64,000 nt of DNA, from the IMG/VR virus record IMGVR_UViG_3300037961_005106, positions 1 to 64,000 of that record. One strand, written 5' to 3'. A program made the translations under genes and the position numbers. A model generated the notes under the pieces. The model had not been told where the DNA came from. It saw only the letters and a program-made list of their open reading frames with translations, and made no database searches. Positions 8,579 to 17,921 of the stretch are shown piece by piece. The DNA is from a virus. Numbering within the stretch: position 1 is the first letter of the stretch; each line of letters starts with the position of its first letter.

Positions 8579-9313
8579 CTACCTGTCAAATTTTTCCTGA
8601 TCATCAACAGGTTTAAATAATTTCCAATTATATTTTTTTTGTTGTTCAGTCTTTGTTTCCCAAAAATATTCTTCTGACTCACCGAGTCGTCCCCACTTTG
8701 CATTAGGAGATTCAACTTGTAAGTAGCGAGTTGAAACTAAAAAGTCTGGTGTTTTAAGAGCTTCAGGTGACAAAGAAGGGTCAGTGATACGGCATCTGTT
8801 GTTTGGGTAGAGAGCGATCTGACCGGTTTGCAATGCAATAACGTTAAAGGACTTGTGTTCATCCGGGGTTTCGGCGAAAGATAAATCAACCCTAGAGCGG
8901 TCCCCATTAAAGCTGTCAATAGTAAACAAGTATTCCCCAGGGAAAGACCCGTTTGTTTTGGTTCTGATTTCCCAGCCCATTGTGTAGGGAAGATTTTTTT
9001 CCAGCGTGGTAATGTCATAACTAAAACAATTCCAAAATTGAAGTTCTTCTAAGGGTAAATCAGGAAGAGGTGCTTGTGGTTCTTCTGGTGAATCGGAATC
9101 CCACAATAAAAAAGCAGAGATAGGAAGCTTGTCATACAAAGCTCCGTACTCTGGAAGAAAAGTTTCAAAGTAAAAAACACGGCCAGGGAGAGACTTAATT
9201 GATGTCCAATAGCCCAGGACATATTCTCCGTGCCCGTCTCTAAGATCTCGTAAATACTCCTTACGAACCCAAACTTTAACTGGGGGTACATTCGTAATTA
9301 AAGAAGCCACCAA
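8579..9313 (-). CDS. Conserved phage protein of unknown function
   Basis: About 244 residues, beginning TTG (9313) or GTG (9310), 1 nt after the previous stop; no ATG is available nearby. Rich in aromatic residues and Pro with beta character (VPPVKVWVRKEYLRD, SLPGRVFYFETFLPEYGALYDKLPI). No membrane segment. I do not recognise a domain, though the opening resembles conserved cyanophage virion-associated proteins. Co-directional with the CP12-like small gene upstream and the frameshift gene downstream. Confidence 0.75.
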   Translation of the reverse strand: MVASLITNVPPVKVWVRKEYLRDLRDGHGEYVLGYWTSIKSLPGRVFYFETFLPEYGALYDKLPISAFLLWDSDSPEEPQAPLPDLPLEELQFWNCFSYDITTLEKNLPYTMGWEIRTKTNGSFPGEYLFTIDSFNGDRSRVDLSFAETPDEHKSFNVIALQTGQIALYPNNRCRITDPSLSPEALKTPDFLVSTRYLQVESPNAKWGRLGESEEYFWETKTEQQKKYNWKLFKPVDDQEKFDR

Positions 9314-9469
9314 CTAGACATCGTATTCTTTGCATTCTACCTGCCAAGGTTCCTTTTCGCAGTATTTTTTAAACAAAGTAGTAGGATTTTCTTTTTTTTC
9401 TTTTGCTTTTCCCTTCCAATAATCACCAATTAAGTCTGTAGGTTGCTTTACTAAAGGCTCAGTAGTCAT
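9314..9469 (-). CDS. Small protein with CP12-like C-terminal motif
   Basis: 51 residues. The end YCEKEPWQVECKEYDV keeps the C-x8-C spacing and following acidic/Tyr pattern of the CP12 C-terminal loop (CxxNPxxxECxxYD), which in cyanobacteria binds GAPDH. The N-terminal CP12 AWD-VEEL motif is absent; instead there is a Lys-rich helix. It may be a shortened CP12 mimic or an unrelated small protein with two Cys. Stop abuts the next gene's start. Confidence 0.6.
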   Translation of the reverse strand: MTTEPLVKQPTDLIGDYWKGKAKEKKENPTTLFKKYCEKEPWQVECKEYDV

Positions 9470-9498
9470 AATTAAAAAGACACAATTACATTGTAATG

Positions 9499-10476
9499 CT
9501 AAGCAACATTTGTATAGGTAGCAAATATTGCAGGAAATTTATCATCCATTGAGTGGTCTCGTTGCCATGCTTCTTTCCATTGTGTTAGTGAATGTTCGTG
9601 AGTGGTATCAATCCAATTTTCTGTTGCATCTAATAAAACACGACCAATTGCAATGTCCCCTGGATCAGGACCAATCAACCAAGACAAAGGGTTACCATCT
9701 GTATTAGCATAATCAACTTGCACTACACCATTAGGATCGACAATTGTACATAAATCTTCTGTAAAACCATTTAAAGTACTTAAAGTAATTCCTGATGTAA
9801 CAGTATTAGGTACAAATTCAACAACAGCAGAATTAAGATCGTTCTCTGTAATTAGATAAGTAATTTCTGAAGTGTCTTCACAAAGGAAAAATAATTCATC
9901 TTGTGGTGTTTGAAATTCAACAACAAGACCTACACCGTATTGAAAAGCTTCATTTCGTTCTGCTGAAACACAAATAAGATAATTACCAGCACCCAAAGGG
10001 AAGTATCGATCATCCCCTTCATCAGCCCGTGTTGCACTAGATGTATTGTATAAATCACTCTGGGCAGCCATAACTTGGCCGGTATAGCTATTACTAAATG
10101 AAGTATGAAAGCCATCACGACTAGCTGAAACTAAAGCTGAATCCGCTTGAAAAATATTCCTTCCTTGTATGGGATTTTTATTTTGATCATAAACACTAAT
10201 AGAATAACGAGTCGTAAGAGGAGACTTCCTAGTAGATAAAGTTGAATTACCTGTTGTTAAAGCAGAAGATGCTTTAAACAAAATAATCCATGCTTCTGAA
10301 GCAAGTGTTACTTGAAACCAATGGTTATATGTTTCTCGACCATAACCTCCTGTAATAATTTCATTCTTAGCACCAAGGCTTCCTTTTAGCATCCGTAAAG
10401 ATGTAGTACTAAAAGTCCCTAGATTTAAGGGGTTGTTTTGTGAACGTTCTCTTTGAGGTATGTTTGTATTGGCCAT
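9499..10476 (-). CDS. Predicted virion-associated beta protein
   Basis: 325 residues, beta-rich, opening MANTNIPQRERSQNNPLNLGTF. Features include GGYGRETYNHWFQVTL, ASEAWIILF, FPLGAGNYLICVSAERNEAFQYGVGLVVEF, which look like a jelly-roll or pre-peptidase-like sandwich, and a Trp-rich helical end. Known phage proteins of this style are structural, but I cannot name the family. It lies 15 nt downstream of the HNH-like gene on the same strand. Confidence 0.7.
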   Translation of the reverse strand: MANTNIPQRERSQNNPLNLGTFSTTSLRMLKGSLGAKNEIITGGYGRETYNHWFQVTLASEAWIILFKASSALTTGNSTLSTRKSPLTTRYSISVYDQNKNPIQGRNIFQADSALVSASRDGFHTSFSNSYTGQVMAAQSDLYNTSSATRADEGDDRYFPLGAGNYLICVSAERNEAFQYGVGLVVEFQTPQDELFFLCEDTSEITYLITENDLNSAVVEFVPNTVTSGITLSTLNGFTEDLCTIVDPNGVVQVDYANTDGNPLSWLIGPDPGDIAIGRVLLDATENWIDTTHEHSLTQWKEAWQRDHSMDDKFPAIFATYTNVA

Positions 10477-10491
10477 CCACCCATGCAGGCT

Positions 10492-11196
10492 TTATTCTCC
10501 ATTGTACTTCTGGGAAATGTCTACATCTTGAGGATTTAAAATAGTAGGACGATAAGACATTGCAATTAAGTCTTCAATAGGAAGATTATGCCGATGACGC
10601 TTTGCCATGAGTAATAATTTCTTTGGGTTTAATTCAAGATCTAAATAATGAAAGTCTTTTAATACATCTGCTCGATTCCAGCTGGAGCACATATGCAATG
10701 GATTACCACACCATTTATTACGACACCGCCGACTCACTCGCATACTACCAACATCACCCCAGGTAAATGTATAAATTGCTTTATGGATACTGACACGATC
10801 AGTGCGGCGATCCATTTGACCAGTGCGATAAGAAGGAAAATTAATTCTTTTTGGTGTTTTATATTCCCTGTAAAGATCATCTTCTAAATGAATGGGCCAA
10901 CACTCTGTTGGTTTTTTAATTTCTACAAGACTTAAAACTTCTCTTGCATCTTGTTGGTAAATGTTATGTAAGTAATTAATGTCTAAACCACAGATGTTCC
11001 CCTGGATGCGGCGCACACAGTGGTAACACCAATGCTCTTGTTTATCTCTAATTTGATGCCCCAAAGGACAAGAGAAACCTCTGTAATAACCCAAAGCCTC
11101 CAGGGTCTCGTCCTCTTCATCAGGAAGGTACCTAAAATTCAGGCCATCCAGGATGCTTTTAGCTCTGTATTTGCGGTTGGTGAGGGTGTTTGCCAT
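10492..11196 (-). CDS. HNH-like zinc-binding protein
   Basis: 234 residues from the ATG at 11196 (the frame is open further upstream into repeats). Contains a zinc pair HWCYHCVRRI and, near residue 180, CRNKWCGNPLHMCSS, the CxNPxH signature of phage HNH endonucleases. RCRN...CGNPLH with upstream His residues suggests a nicking or homing-type nuclease, but the complete HNH triad cannot be fixed by eye. It lies beside the gene-free repeat region 11197-11573. Confidence 0.65.
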   Translation of the reverse strand: MANTLTNRKYRAKSILDGLNFRYLPDEEDETLEALGYYRGFSCPLGHQIRDKQEHWCYHCVRRIQGNICGLDINYLHNIYQQDAREVLSLVEIKKPTECWPIHLEDDLYREYKTPKRINFPSYRTGQMDRRTDRVSIHKAIYTFTWGDVGSMRVSRRCRNKWCGNPLHMCSSWNRADVLKDFHYLDLELNPKKLLLMAKRHRHNLPIEDLIAMSYRPTILNPQDVDISQKYNGE

Positions 11197-11573
11197 GGTT
11201 AGGGCGGACTTTGGTGTCTCAGGGCGGACTTTGTTTTCGATGTAAATCGACTGCGGCGCAGTGGATCTCACGTGAGTCTTATCATTCTCACCCCCTATTT
11301 ACTCTTATTATAGTAAAAACGACCTTTTTGGGCGACAGTTTTGGGCGACAGTTTTGGGCGACAACTTTAAAGCCCATTCACCCCAAAGTGTCACCCATTA
11401 ATGTACCCCAAAAAGGTCGTTACACTAAGACTAAGAGGTTTAGGGGGGTCGAGATCCGCCCTAATAGCTGGAACCCCTTTTCTCGCAATGGATTACAGCA
11501 GGGCTGAGATTGAAATGAGACAATCAAACTCCGCCCACCCAAAAAAATTGGGACCCAAAAGGCCCCAAAAAGT
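11197..11573. repeat. Gene-free region with tandem and inverted repeats
   Basis: No convincing gene in 377 bp. It holds a 13-nt direct repeat AGGGCGGACTTTG at 11201 and 11221 (inverse partial copy TCCGCCCT at 11456), and three head-to-tail 13-mers TTTTGGGCGACAG at 11326, 11339 and 11352 (third with one change). The tandem array lies inside a perfect 15-bp inverted repeat, AACGACCTTTTTGGG at 11318-11332 and its complement at 11407-11421. CCCCAAA motifs at 11381 and 11406 echo those at 39.6 kb. Likely a regulatory or replication site. Confidence 0.75.
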
Positions 11574-12824
11574 TCACGCTGTTACCGGAGTTTTCTTTCG
11601 CCGCTTGGGTTTACGTACAACAGGCTTATCCACCTCCACAGGATCCTTTAACGTTTCCTCAAACACCTCGTTGAACTGTTCTGCGATGGTGTCCCATTGG
11701 TATTTGGGATCTGTAGCACGTTCATAACAAGCTTGACCAACGTCACTTAACTTTTGACGGTCTTCGTATAGCTCAACCAAGATTTCAGTCAAGTGCTCAG
11801 CGCTAGGCACTGGCATGTCTCGGTTGTAGTTCATGTCTACATCAATGAAGCAGTTGTCAATCAGAGGTGCTGCTCCCTCGAAGATCTCCTTACAAGACGT
11901 GTGATTAGGCACCACCTGAGCCACACCACAGGAAGCATGCTCATGGTTAACTAGACCATGACCTTCTCCTTTGCAGGTGTTTACACCAACATCACAGGCG
12001 TTATAGATGATATTGAGTAAGCCAACGTCAACAGAAGGAGGCTGAGCAGTATCAGTGGTCATGATGATACGTCCATTAGGATCAAGCCCACGCTTTCTCA
12101 TCTCACGACCAAAGAGATTCATGACATCCCAACCTTGGTCTTTTTTACCCATATGCAAGTAGAGCTTGGTATCAGGACGCCCAATAGCAAACTCAGCAAA
12201 AGCATCAATGGTAATGTCGATCCGTTTGCGAGCCTGGTTCCGATTGCCATTAAAAACAATAAAACCTTCTTCTGCCAGATTTAATTTCTTACGACACTCA
12301 ACCGTATCCATAGGGAAGAACTGACCGTCCGTAACACCATGTGGGATAACAGTAACAGGCTTCGCAATCCCAGCCGAATGAAATTCGTGAGCACCGAATT
12401 CTGTGTAAACAACAATGCCATCCCAACTATTAGCGTAATCAGTTAAGCAACCAGTCCAGCCATAGCTGTCCATTGGCATATAAGCAACAAACTTAAACTT
12501 GCCAGCATCGTGATAGTCCTTGATTTTGCTATAGATCTGGTTAACAATCCATGCATCATTGTTAACGAAAATCAAATCAGGCTGTTCTTTCTCAGCTACT
12601 TCACGAATGCGCTGCACACCAAACGGTTCTGTTTGGAAACGGTTAGATGAAGGATACATTTTGAATTCTGATTGGAATTCATTAGCATCACCCCACCAGT
12701 TATTACCTAAGATGACAATCTCATAGCGATCTTTAAGCCTGGTAATCAGGTTCTCAGTTACCCGTGCAAAACCAGTGCGGGCAACGATGTCACCCGACCA
12801 TAAGATCTTAGGTTTTTTAGACAT
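11574..12824 (-). CDS. Glycosyltransferase, GT4 family (GT-B fold)
   Basis: 416 residues. N-terminal Rossmann half begins KILWSGDIVARTGFARVTENL; the C-terminal half has the typical GNRNQARKRIDITIDAFAEF and the nucleotide-sugar binding E-x7-E region in GEGHGLVNHEHASCGV, as in retaining GT4 enzymes. The C-terminus is basic (KPKRRKKTPVTA). It transfers a sugar from a nucleotide donor, target unknown: DNA base, virion glycan or host surface are all possible. Lies between the primase gene and the repeat region. Confidence 0.88.
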   Translation of the reverse strand: MSKKPKILWSGDIVARTGFARVTENLITRLKDRYEIVILGNNWWGDANEFQSEFKMYPSSNRFQTEPFGVQRIREVAEKEQPDLIFVNNDAWIVNQIYSKIKDYHDAGKFKFVAYMPMDSYGWTGCLTDYANSWDGIVVYTEFGAHEFHSAGIAKPVTVIPHGVTDGQFFPMDTVECRKKLNLAEEGFIVFNGNRNQARKRIDITIDAFAEFAIGRPDTKLYLHMGKKDQGWDVMNLFGREMRKRGLDPNGRIIMTTDTAQPPSVDVGLLNIIYNACDVGVNTCKGEGHGLVNHEHASCGVAQVVPNHTSCKEIFEGAAPLIDNCFIDVDMNYNRDMPVPSAEHLTEILVELYEDRQKLSDVGQACYERATDPKYQWDTIAEQFNEVFEETLKDPVEVDKPVVRKPKRRKKTPVTA

Positions 12825-12855
12825 TAGATCAATAAAACTGACCTAACTATAACAA

Positions 12856-15468
12856 TTATTCTGGTTTATTTGGTAAGTGTTGTTTATACCCAACGTCAAT
12901 TTGCCCATAAAAATCTTTATACCGATCAGGATTTTCCCCTAGATCAATCAAAGAAGGGTAACTTTCAAAACGTTGATTGCCACTACGAATAGCAATATTA
13001 AAGATGCGTAATCCTTTTGTATTGCGTTTGGCGTACACATTAAGGTGTAGTTGATGATTGAAGATGTCCATCAACAATGACTCGAAACGAGAGCGAGACA
13101 TGATGTTGTTATTGGAATTCATACAGAACTCGCAATAGCTGGCGTACAACCATTCACTTGTTTTGGCATAATGCGTAGAGCTTCCTTGAGGAGCAAATTT
13201 CTTAAAACCAATTTGAGCTGAGGTATTTAATTCAAATACCAAGCAATGATGCATCCAATCTTTAACAGGATTGGACTTAAGTTGCTGATCAATAGTGTAA
13301 TCAGCGAAGAACTCCACATTTTTATTTGTCTCCATCAGGTATTCACGCATCTGATCATGGGACATATCAAGCAACCAGTTCACCAAACCAGGGAGCAATG
13401 GAGCGAACTCACCGAAAGCATTACCTTGATCATCCATGTCGATCAAAGTTTTTTGTTGTTTTGCTGTGCCTCTAAACGGATTGTTAAAAGGAATTGTTAA
13501 GCGACGACGTGCCAATCCAGAAGTTGGATCAGTTGTCTGAATAGGTTCGTTAGCAGTGATCATGCAAAGACCATCAAATTTAAATGGTTTCTGCTTACCA
13601 ACCTGGTATTTATGCTCATTACGCAGGAGGTCACGACCAGTCAAAGCTTTCAAAATAGAAACACTTCCGCCATAACGTTCAACGTCATTGAACAAAAGTA
13701 GTTTCTTTTTATACAGGTTTGCCGTTTCAAATCTATTTTTCTCAAGGTGTTCCAAGGTTGAGATCGTGGTGTTTTCGTCCCCCACTAGTGCATTACATAA
13801 GTTGGCATAGGTAGATTTACCTGATTTACCAGGACCCACAATCTCGACAAACTTTTGGATATCAGATGCTCCCATTAAGACAGCACGTAACCAAGCACGA
13901 AGAACTTGCACTCGTCCCCAGTCTCCATCTTGTGTGAACTTCAACCATTTAATAATTGCCTCACAATCTGCTGTCGGATTGTAGTCATAAGGGAGCAGTT
14001 GAATTAAGTAATACTCCCTTTGGAAAGGCATCAAAGCAAGACTACCTGCATCTAAGACACCATTTTTAAATAGTAAAAGATTTTTATTTTCATTCCATTC
14101 ATCGAAAGAAAGCTGCATCTTCAACATGGAATACATGTCGTTGATCAGCCGAGGACCAAAACCCCGTGGCAAATGCTCTTCTTTAATCAGATCAAGTTTA
14201 TTGTAAATATCTGCCTTTGCCTCTAGTTCATTTAAAGGTGACCAAAGACCAGGAGATTTGATCCCATACATAAAGAATTCATCATGCCCTTGAGAAAACA
14301 AAAAGTTTCCCTGGTACATACCCATGAGAATACTGATGAGAAAATCATCAGATTTATTTCGTTTTGCCTTCTTGTCTTCTTTTGTTTCTTGAATTGGTGT
14401 GTTGAGTTGTCGTTTACGTGATGGAGCCTTAGGCGTAAAAGATGATTGCATTGCTTGCTTTTCAAATTGTTCTAATTGTTGAACGGCAAATTCAAGAAGA
14501 GTATCGTCAACATTCAATCCTTTATAGGCTTGATCAGGAGTCCAACCGTTTTCTTTTGCCAGATGGAAGAGAGAACCAATCCCTCGACCACCGGCTTTTG
14601 AAAACGACAACCAACGACGATGGCATTCACCTTCTTTGTATTTACTAGATTGTTTAGACCAGTCATCCCAAGGATCTAGAAGTGTATCATCAACAGAATG
14701 TAAAGATTGTCCGATCGTAATCCAGATATCGTAGTCATCAGCAGCCTCTGGAGGCATTGCCCACATTGCTTCAACTGCTTCTTGAATCGTACGTTCGATT
14801 GAAATAAAAGAATTGATAGCAAAATTTGGCCCAAAAACACGGGTCGTTTCTTCTTGAGGAGCCCCTTGTTTTTTGTTCTTAGCTTTGATTTCAGAAAGGA
14901 TCCAAGCTGGCAGCTCGGTAATCTGGTTAACAAACGTAAAATCTTCTTGCTCTTTTGTGTAATAACCTTCAGTGTCTGGGTGCGAACCCATCAAAACACC
15001 TTGATGACGCTTCCAAAGTATTTCAAGTTTTTCGCGATTACCCTCTGCATGCCAGCAATATTTATTGCGGATGAAATGATCCCATGTGTCTTTGGATACT
15101 TTGTAGAGTTTACGCTCACGACCTTCACGACCAGAACAGATTGTCAGAGTTGCAGGCAGTGCTTCATTTACAGGGCACCCGGCTAGCTCCTCAATTTTTT
15201 TATAAACGGTAGGACCATCAATATCAACCCAAACAAAACCGTAAGGTTCGTTATAAACCGGACCACCTAATAGGCCAACAGCTTTGCAAAGACCTTCTTC
15301 GATTTCATGAGCAATGTCATTGACTGTAAATGGTTTGTTTTGCCAGCCTGTTTTGTATGGGTTTTTATTTTCTCCTAAAGGGGTCAACGGCCAGTCAACA
15401 GGTATTAAGGAAAGATTAATTTCGCCGGGCTTAAGCGCATTGAAATTTTGATTTGACATCAGGCTCAT
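12856..15468 (-). CDS. Primase-helicase: prim-pol domain fused to D5-type SF3 helicase
   Basis: 870 residues. The N-terminal ~200 residues form an archaeo-eukaryotic type prim-pol (VWVDIDGP metal site; GSHPDTEGYY). A PriCT-2 like region follows (DYDIWITIGQSLHS ... WLSFSKAGGRGIGSLFHLAKENGW). From ~residue 390 comes a D5-like region with the SF3 helicase: Walker A GPGKSGKST, Walker B in LLLFNDVE, and motif C in CMITANEP with the Arg-rich GLARRRL. It primes and unwinds DNA at the fork with the family A polymerase and SSB encoded upstream. Starts in an ATGA overlap with a 57-residue gene. Confidence 0.92.
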   Translation of the reverse strand: MSLMSNQNFNALKPGEINLSLIPVDWPLTPLGENKNPYKTGWQNKPFTVNDIAHEIEEGLCKAVGLLGGPVYNEPYGFVWVDIDGPTVYKKIEELAGCPVNEALPATLTICSGREGRERKLYKVSKDTWDHFIRNKYCWHAEGNREKLEILWKRHQGVLMGSHPDTEGYYTKEQEDFTFVNQITELPAWILSEIKAKNKKQGAPQEETTRVFGPNFAINSFISIERTIQEAVEAMWAMPPEAADDYDIWITIGQSLHSVDDTLLDPWDDWSKQSSKYKEGECHRRWLSFSKAGGRGIGSLFHLAKENGWTPDQAYKGLNVDDTLLEFAVQQLEQFEKQAMQSSFTPKAPSRKRQLNTPIQETKEDKKAKRNKSDDFLISILMGMYQGNFLFSQGHDEFFMYGIKSPGLWSPLNELEAKADIYNKLDLIKEEHLPRGFGPRLINDMYSMLKMQLSFDEWNENKNLLLFKNGVLDAGSLALMPFQREYYLIQLLPYDYNPTADCEAIIKWLKFTQDGDWGRVQVLRAWLRAVLMGASDIQKFVEIVGPGKSGKSTYANLCNALVGDENTTISTLEHLEKNRFETANLYKKKLLLFNDVERYGGSVSILKALTGRDLLRNEHKYQVGKQKPFKFDGLCMITANEPIQTTDPTSGLARRRLTIPFNNPFRGTAKQQKTLIDMDDQGNAFGEFAPLLPGLVNWLLDMSHDQMREYLMETNKNVEFFADYTIDQQLKSNPVKDWMHHCLVFELNTSAQIGFKKFAPQGSSTHYAKTSEWLYASYCEFCMNSNNNIMSRSRFESLLMDIFNHQLHLNVYAKRNTKGLRIFNIAIRSGNQRFESYPSLIDLGENPDRYKDFYGQIDVGYKQHLPNKPE

Positions 15469-15638
15469 TGTTCGATCTTTACTCTAAAACTTTTTGAAGA
15501 ATTTGTTGTAGTTTTTGCTATTTCATAAGCATGTAGATGTGCTTCAGTAGGCAGCAGAAAGCAGTCACCATCACTAGCCGAAGCCATGGTGTGAAGGATA
15601 TGAGCAATCCACTGGCCCATTTGGATCTTGTGGACCAT
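15465..15638 (-). CDS. Small protein coupled to the primase gene
   Basis: 57 residues (MVHKIQMGQWIAHILHTMAS ... FRVKIEQ). Its TGA overlaps the primase ATG, giving ATGA coupling. Alternating hydrophobic helix at the N-terminus; no domain recognised. Confidence 0.6.
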   Translation of the reverse strand: MVHKIQMGQWIAHILHTMASASDGDCFLLPTEAHLHAYEIAKTTTNSSKSFRVKIEQ

Positions 15639-15736
15639 GAGATAGATTGTTTTTGTGTTTCCTTATCTTAGTTGAATGAAATCCAAAAAGACCTGTAAAT
15701 ATTTTGTCTTAAAATAAGGATAAAGAATGACAAGTT
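15639..15736. promoter_or_regulatory. Divergent promoter region with CTTAAAATAAG
   Basis: Separates the minus-strand primase operon from the plus-strand gene at 15737. CTTAAAATAAG at 15708-15718 is identical over 11 nt to the sequence at 39922-39932, before the first gene of the late module, so the plus-strand gene is probably controlled as a late gene. Confidence 0.45.
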
Positions 15737-17029
15737 ATGGCTTACAATCCCAATCCTCCCTTTAATCCTTCTGATTATGGCAATAGGCCAGGGGGTATTG
15801 ATTATGACAAAATGAAAGAAAGTTTACAAGATGTAAGAGATCAAATTGCTAGTCTTAATACACCAATTAGAGATACAGGTGCAGCATTAGAAGGACGTTT
15901 GCACGGTCAACCTACTTATGGAGAGGGAGTACCTGGCTATCAGTCAAGAGTGAAAGATAAAAGTGAATATGCAGCTAAAGGAAACTATAGTTTGCCAGAC
16001 TATGCACAAAAAGCATTAGATGAAAATACTGCTTATGTGGATATGTATAGACAAAGTCTCGCCGGAGTAGGCGACGATGACAGTAGTGGAGGTTCCCCTG
16101 GAGGTGGAAATAACGAAGGCAACCAAGATGACAAAGGAGGCAAAGGCGGTAAAGGCGGTAAAGATGGTTTGAAATTACCTGACTTAGATGAAACTGGTGA
16201 AGTTCCTTCTTTTAATACACCAAAACGTTTTTTAGAGGGAAAAAGCGGAGGGAAGGATACGCCTGACTTTAATAAGAAACCTAGTTTTGATGGAAGAAGT
16301 TTTGACGAATTTTTAAAATTAGCCAAAGGAGAAGGAGGGCATTATGGAAAAGATGGGCAAACAGTAAATGAACTTATGGGTGCAAGTAATAACCCAGAAT
16401 TAACTAAGCTATATAGCAAACTAAAAGATAAAGGCATGTCAGAAGATGACATGTTTAAAGCAGCTCAATATGCTGGCTTAACCAATATTAGAACTGGTAA
16501 AGAAGGAAAGAGTGATTATAAACAAATGGTTAAAGCTTTTGAAAATGATTTTTATCAAAATCAAAAATCAGGAGGAGGAGATAGACCCGGAGCAAGTAAG
16601 AAAAATATGTATCAGTGGTATTTAGATGAAGGAGGAGAAGACAAAGGTATGAACAAAATGTTAAGGCGTTCAGGTGTTAAAGATTTTGATTCAGGTAAAG
16701 ATGGAGCAACATTTGCTACTTATTTAACTGAACAATTAAATCGTAATGCTACAGCTCCAAACATTGGGATGGATAAAGCAAGAGAAGCCTTTGGTAAAGG
16801 GTTTGGCAAAAAGGATTATAAAGCTGCTCTGGACTATGAAGGGCAAGATAAAAAATATATTAAAAAGTATTTAAAAGATTATGCAGAACGAGGAGGAAAA
16901 GTCTCGAACAAAGTACAAGCTTTATTCCCCAAAGCATTTCCAAATAGCCCATCAAACCTAAGCAATCTCTTTGGGGTAAGCCTGGGAGATTTTGGGAACC
17001 AAAGCAACATGGGACCTTTTGCCCCTTAA
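15737..17029 (+). CDS. Glycine-rich virion-like protein in the replication block
   Basis: 430 residues, low complexity and Lys/Gly/Asp-rich, with a flexible centre (SSGGSPGGGNNEGNQ then GGKGGKGGKDG at ~128-145). The C-terminal half repeats a helical charged pattern. No enzyme motif. In composition it resembles the many Gly-rich proteins of the structural module at 43-54 kb, not its early-gene neighbours, and shares their promoter-like motif. Function unknown; internal or minor virion protein inferred. Confidence 0.75.
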   Translation: MAYNPNPPFNPSDYGNRPGGIDYDKMKESLQDVRDQIASLNTPIRDTGAALEGRLHGQPTYGEGVPGYQSRVKDKSEYAAKGNYSLPDYAQKALDENTAYVDMYRQSLAGVGDDDSSGGSPGGGNNEGNQDDKGGKGGKGGKDGLKLPDLDETGEVPSFNTPKRFLEGKSGGKDTPDFNKKPSFDGRSFDEFLKLAKGEGGHYGKDGQTVNELMGASNNPELTKLYSKLKDKGMSEDDMFKAAQYAGLTNIRTGKEGKSDYKQMVKAFENDFYQNQKSGGGDRPGASKKNMYQWYLDEGGEDKGMNKMLRRSGVKDFDSGKDGATFATYLTEQLNRNATAPNIGMDKAREAFGKGFGKKDYKAALDYEGQDKKYIKKYLKDYAERGGKVSNKVQALFPKAFPNSPSNLSNLFGVSLGDFGNQSNMGPFAP

Positions 17030-17032
17030 GAA

Positions 17033-17881
17033 TTAAATATTATCAATGTCGTAAACAATACAGTTGTCGATCTGGTTGTAGTATTCAGCTACAACCTTTA
17101 ACCATTTCTGTTGGCAGCTATCAAGATGACGACGCGAGATTTTAAACAATTGCGTGTCTTCGGGTGTCGAGACAATGATAGCGGCTTGCTGTACTTTCAT
17201 ATTAAGTGTCTGCTCGATTCCGAGAGCATAAGCTCCGAGTTGAAGACAGCACTTTTGGAATTTCATATAACCACCGAGTCTGGCCCTCCATTCGGGGGAA
17301 CCCTTTTCTAATTCTTTAGGCCACCAACGACAGTAAGGTTTCACACTAGTCTTAAGATCAGCAAGCGTTAGTTTGTTGCCAGCAACTCCAATGATGTCAG
17401 GGCTACCAACCCATGGTCTCTCTTCCTCGTCCCGCCCCCACACACGCCCAATACCATCTTCGGATAAAGCGAACTGGTGGTCATCCCTCAAGGGTGTTTC
17501 TGCCCAAAGGACTTCTTGAAATTGTCCGAGAATCTCAGGCATACCAGTCCAAAATTCTTGATACTCCTGAGGAACGTCAACGTCTTCTTTCTTCAGGAAC
17601 ATCTCCATACAGCTATGTATCGCAGTACCACGTTCTGCTGCAGCTTCTTTCACGCCAGGGTTCTGTTTTGCCCACATCTCTAACTTCTTCTTATTGGCTT
17701 CAGACGCTGTCTCAGAAATAATTGTAGTAACAGAAGCGGCTGGGCCTGTTTGAAATGGGGTTTCGTAATGACGTTTACCGTTAATTGAAACCCTAGCTGG
17801 CTTTGAATTTAAATCAAGAAAAGTTTCTGGATCTTCGTTGAATAGTTCGTAGACAGTTGCAGATTTATCCGTATCAACCAC
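17033..17881 (-). CDS. PD-(D/E)XK exonuclease
   Basis: 282 residues. Motifs of the RecB/Cas4-like phage exonuclease fold are clear: RGTAIHSCMEMFL (Glu in helix 1), GSPDIIGV with Asp, LTLADLKTS (the E/DxK core as DLK), and QLGAYALGI (Gln-Tyr motif). Such enzymes degrade host DNA or process phage ends during recombination, like T7 gp6 in function. It is convergent with 15737-17029 (3 nt gap) and divergent from the sugar cassette. Confidence 0.85.
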   Translation of the reverse strand: MVDTDKSATVYELFNEDPETFLDLNSKPARVSINGKRHYETPFQTGPAASVTTIISETASEANKKKLEMWAKQNPGVKEAAAERGTAIHSCMEMFLKKEDVDVPQEYQEFWTGMPEILGQFQEVLWAETPLRDDHQFALSEDGIGRVWGRDEEERPWVGSPDIIGVAGNKLTLADLKTSVKPYCRWWPKELEKGSPEWRARLGGYMKFQKCCLQLGAYALGIEQTLNMKVQQAAIIVSTPEDTQLFKISRRHLDSCQQKWLKVVAEYYNQIDNCIVYDIDNI

Positions 17882-17921
17882 GGTAAGTTGTGTATATTAA
17901 TTTAATTGTAGCTTGAAAATC

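Noticed and set aside
11190-11727. Open frames on the plus strand across the 11.2-11.6 kb gap
   Set aside because: Translations are low-complexity, lack domain signals, and overlap the repeats and the antisense glycosyltransferase gene; judged non-coding.
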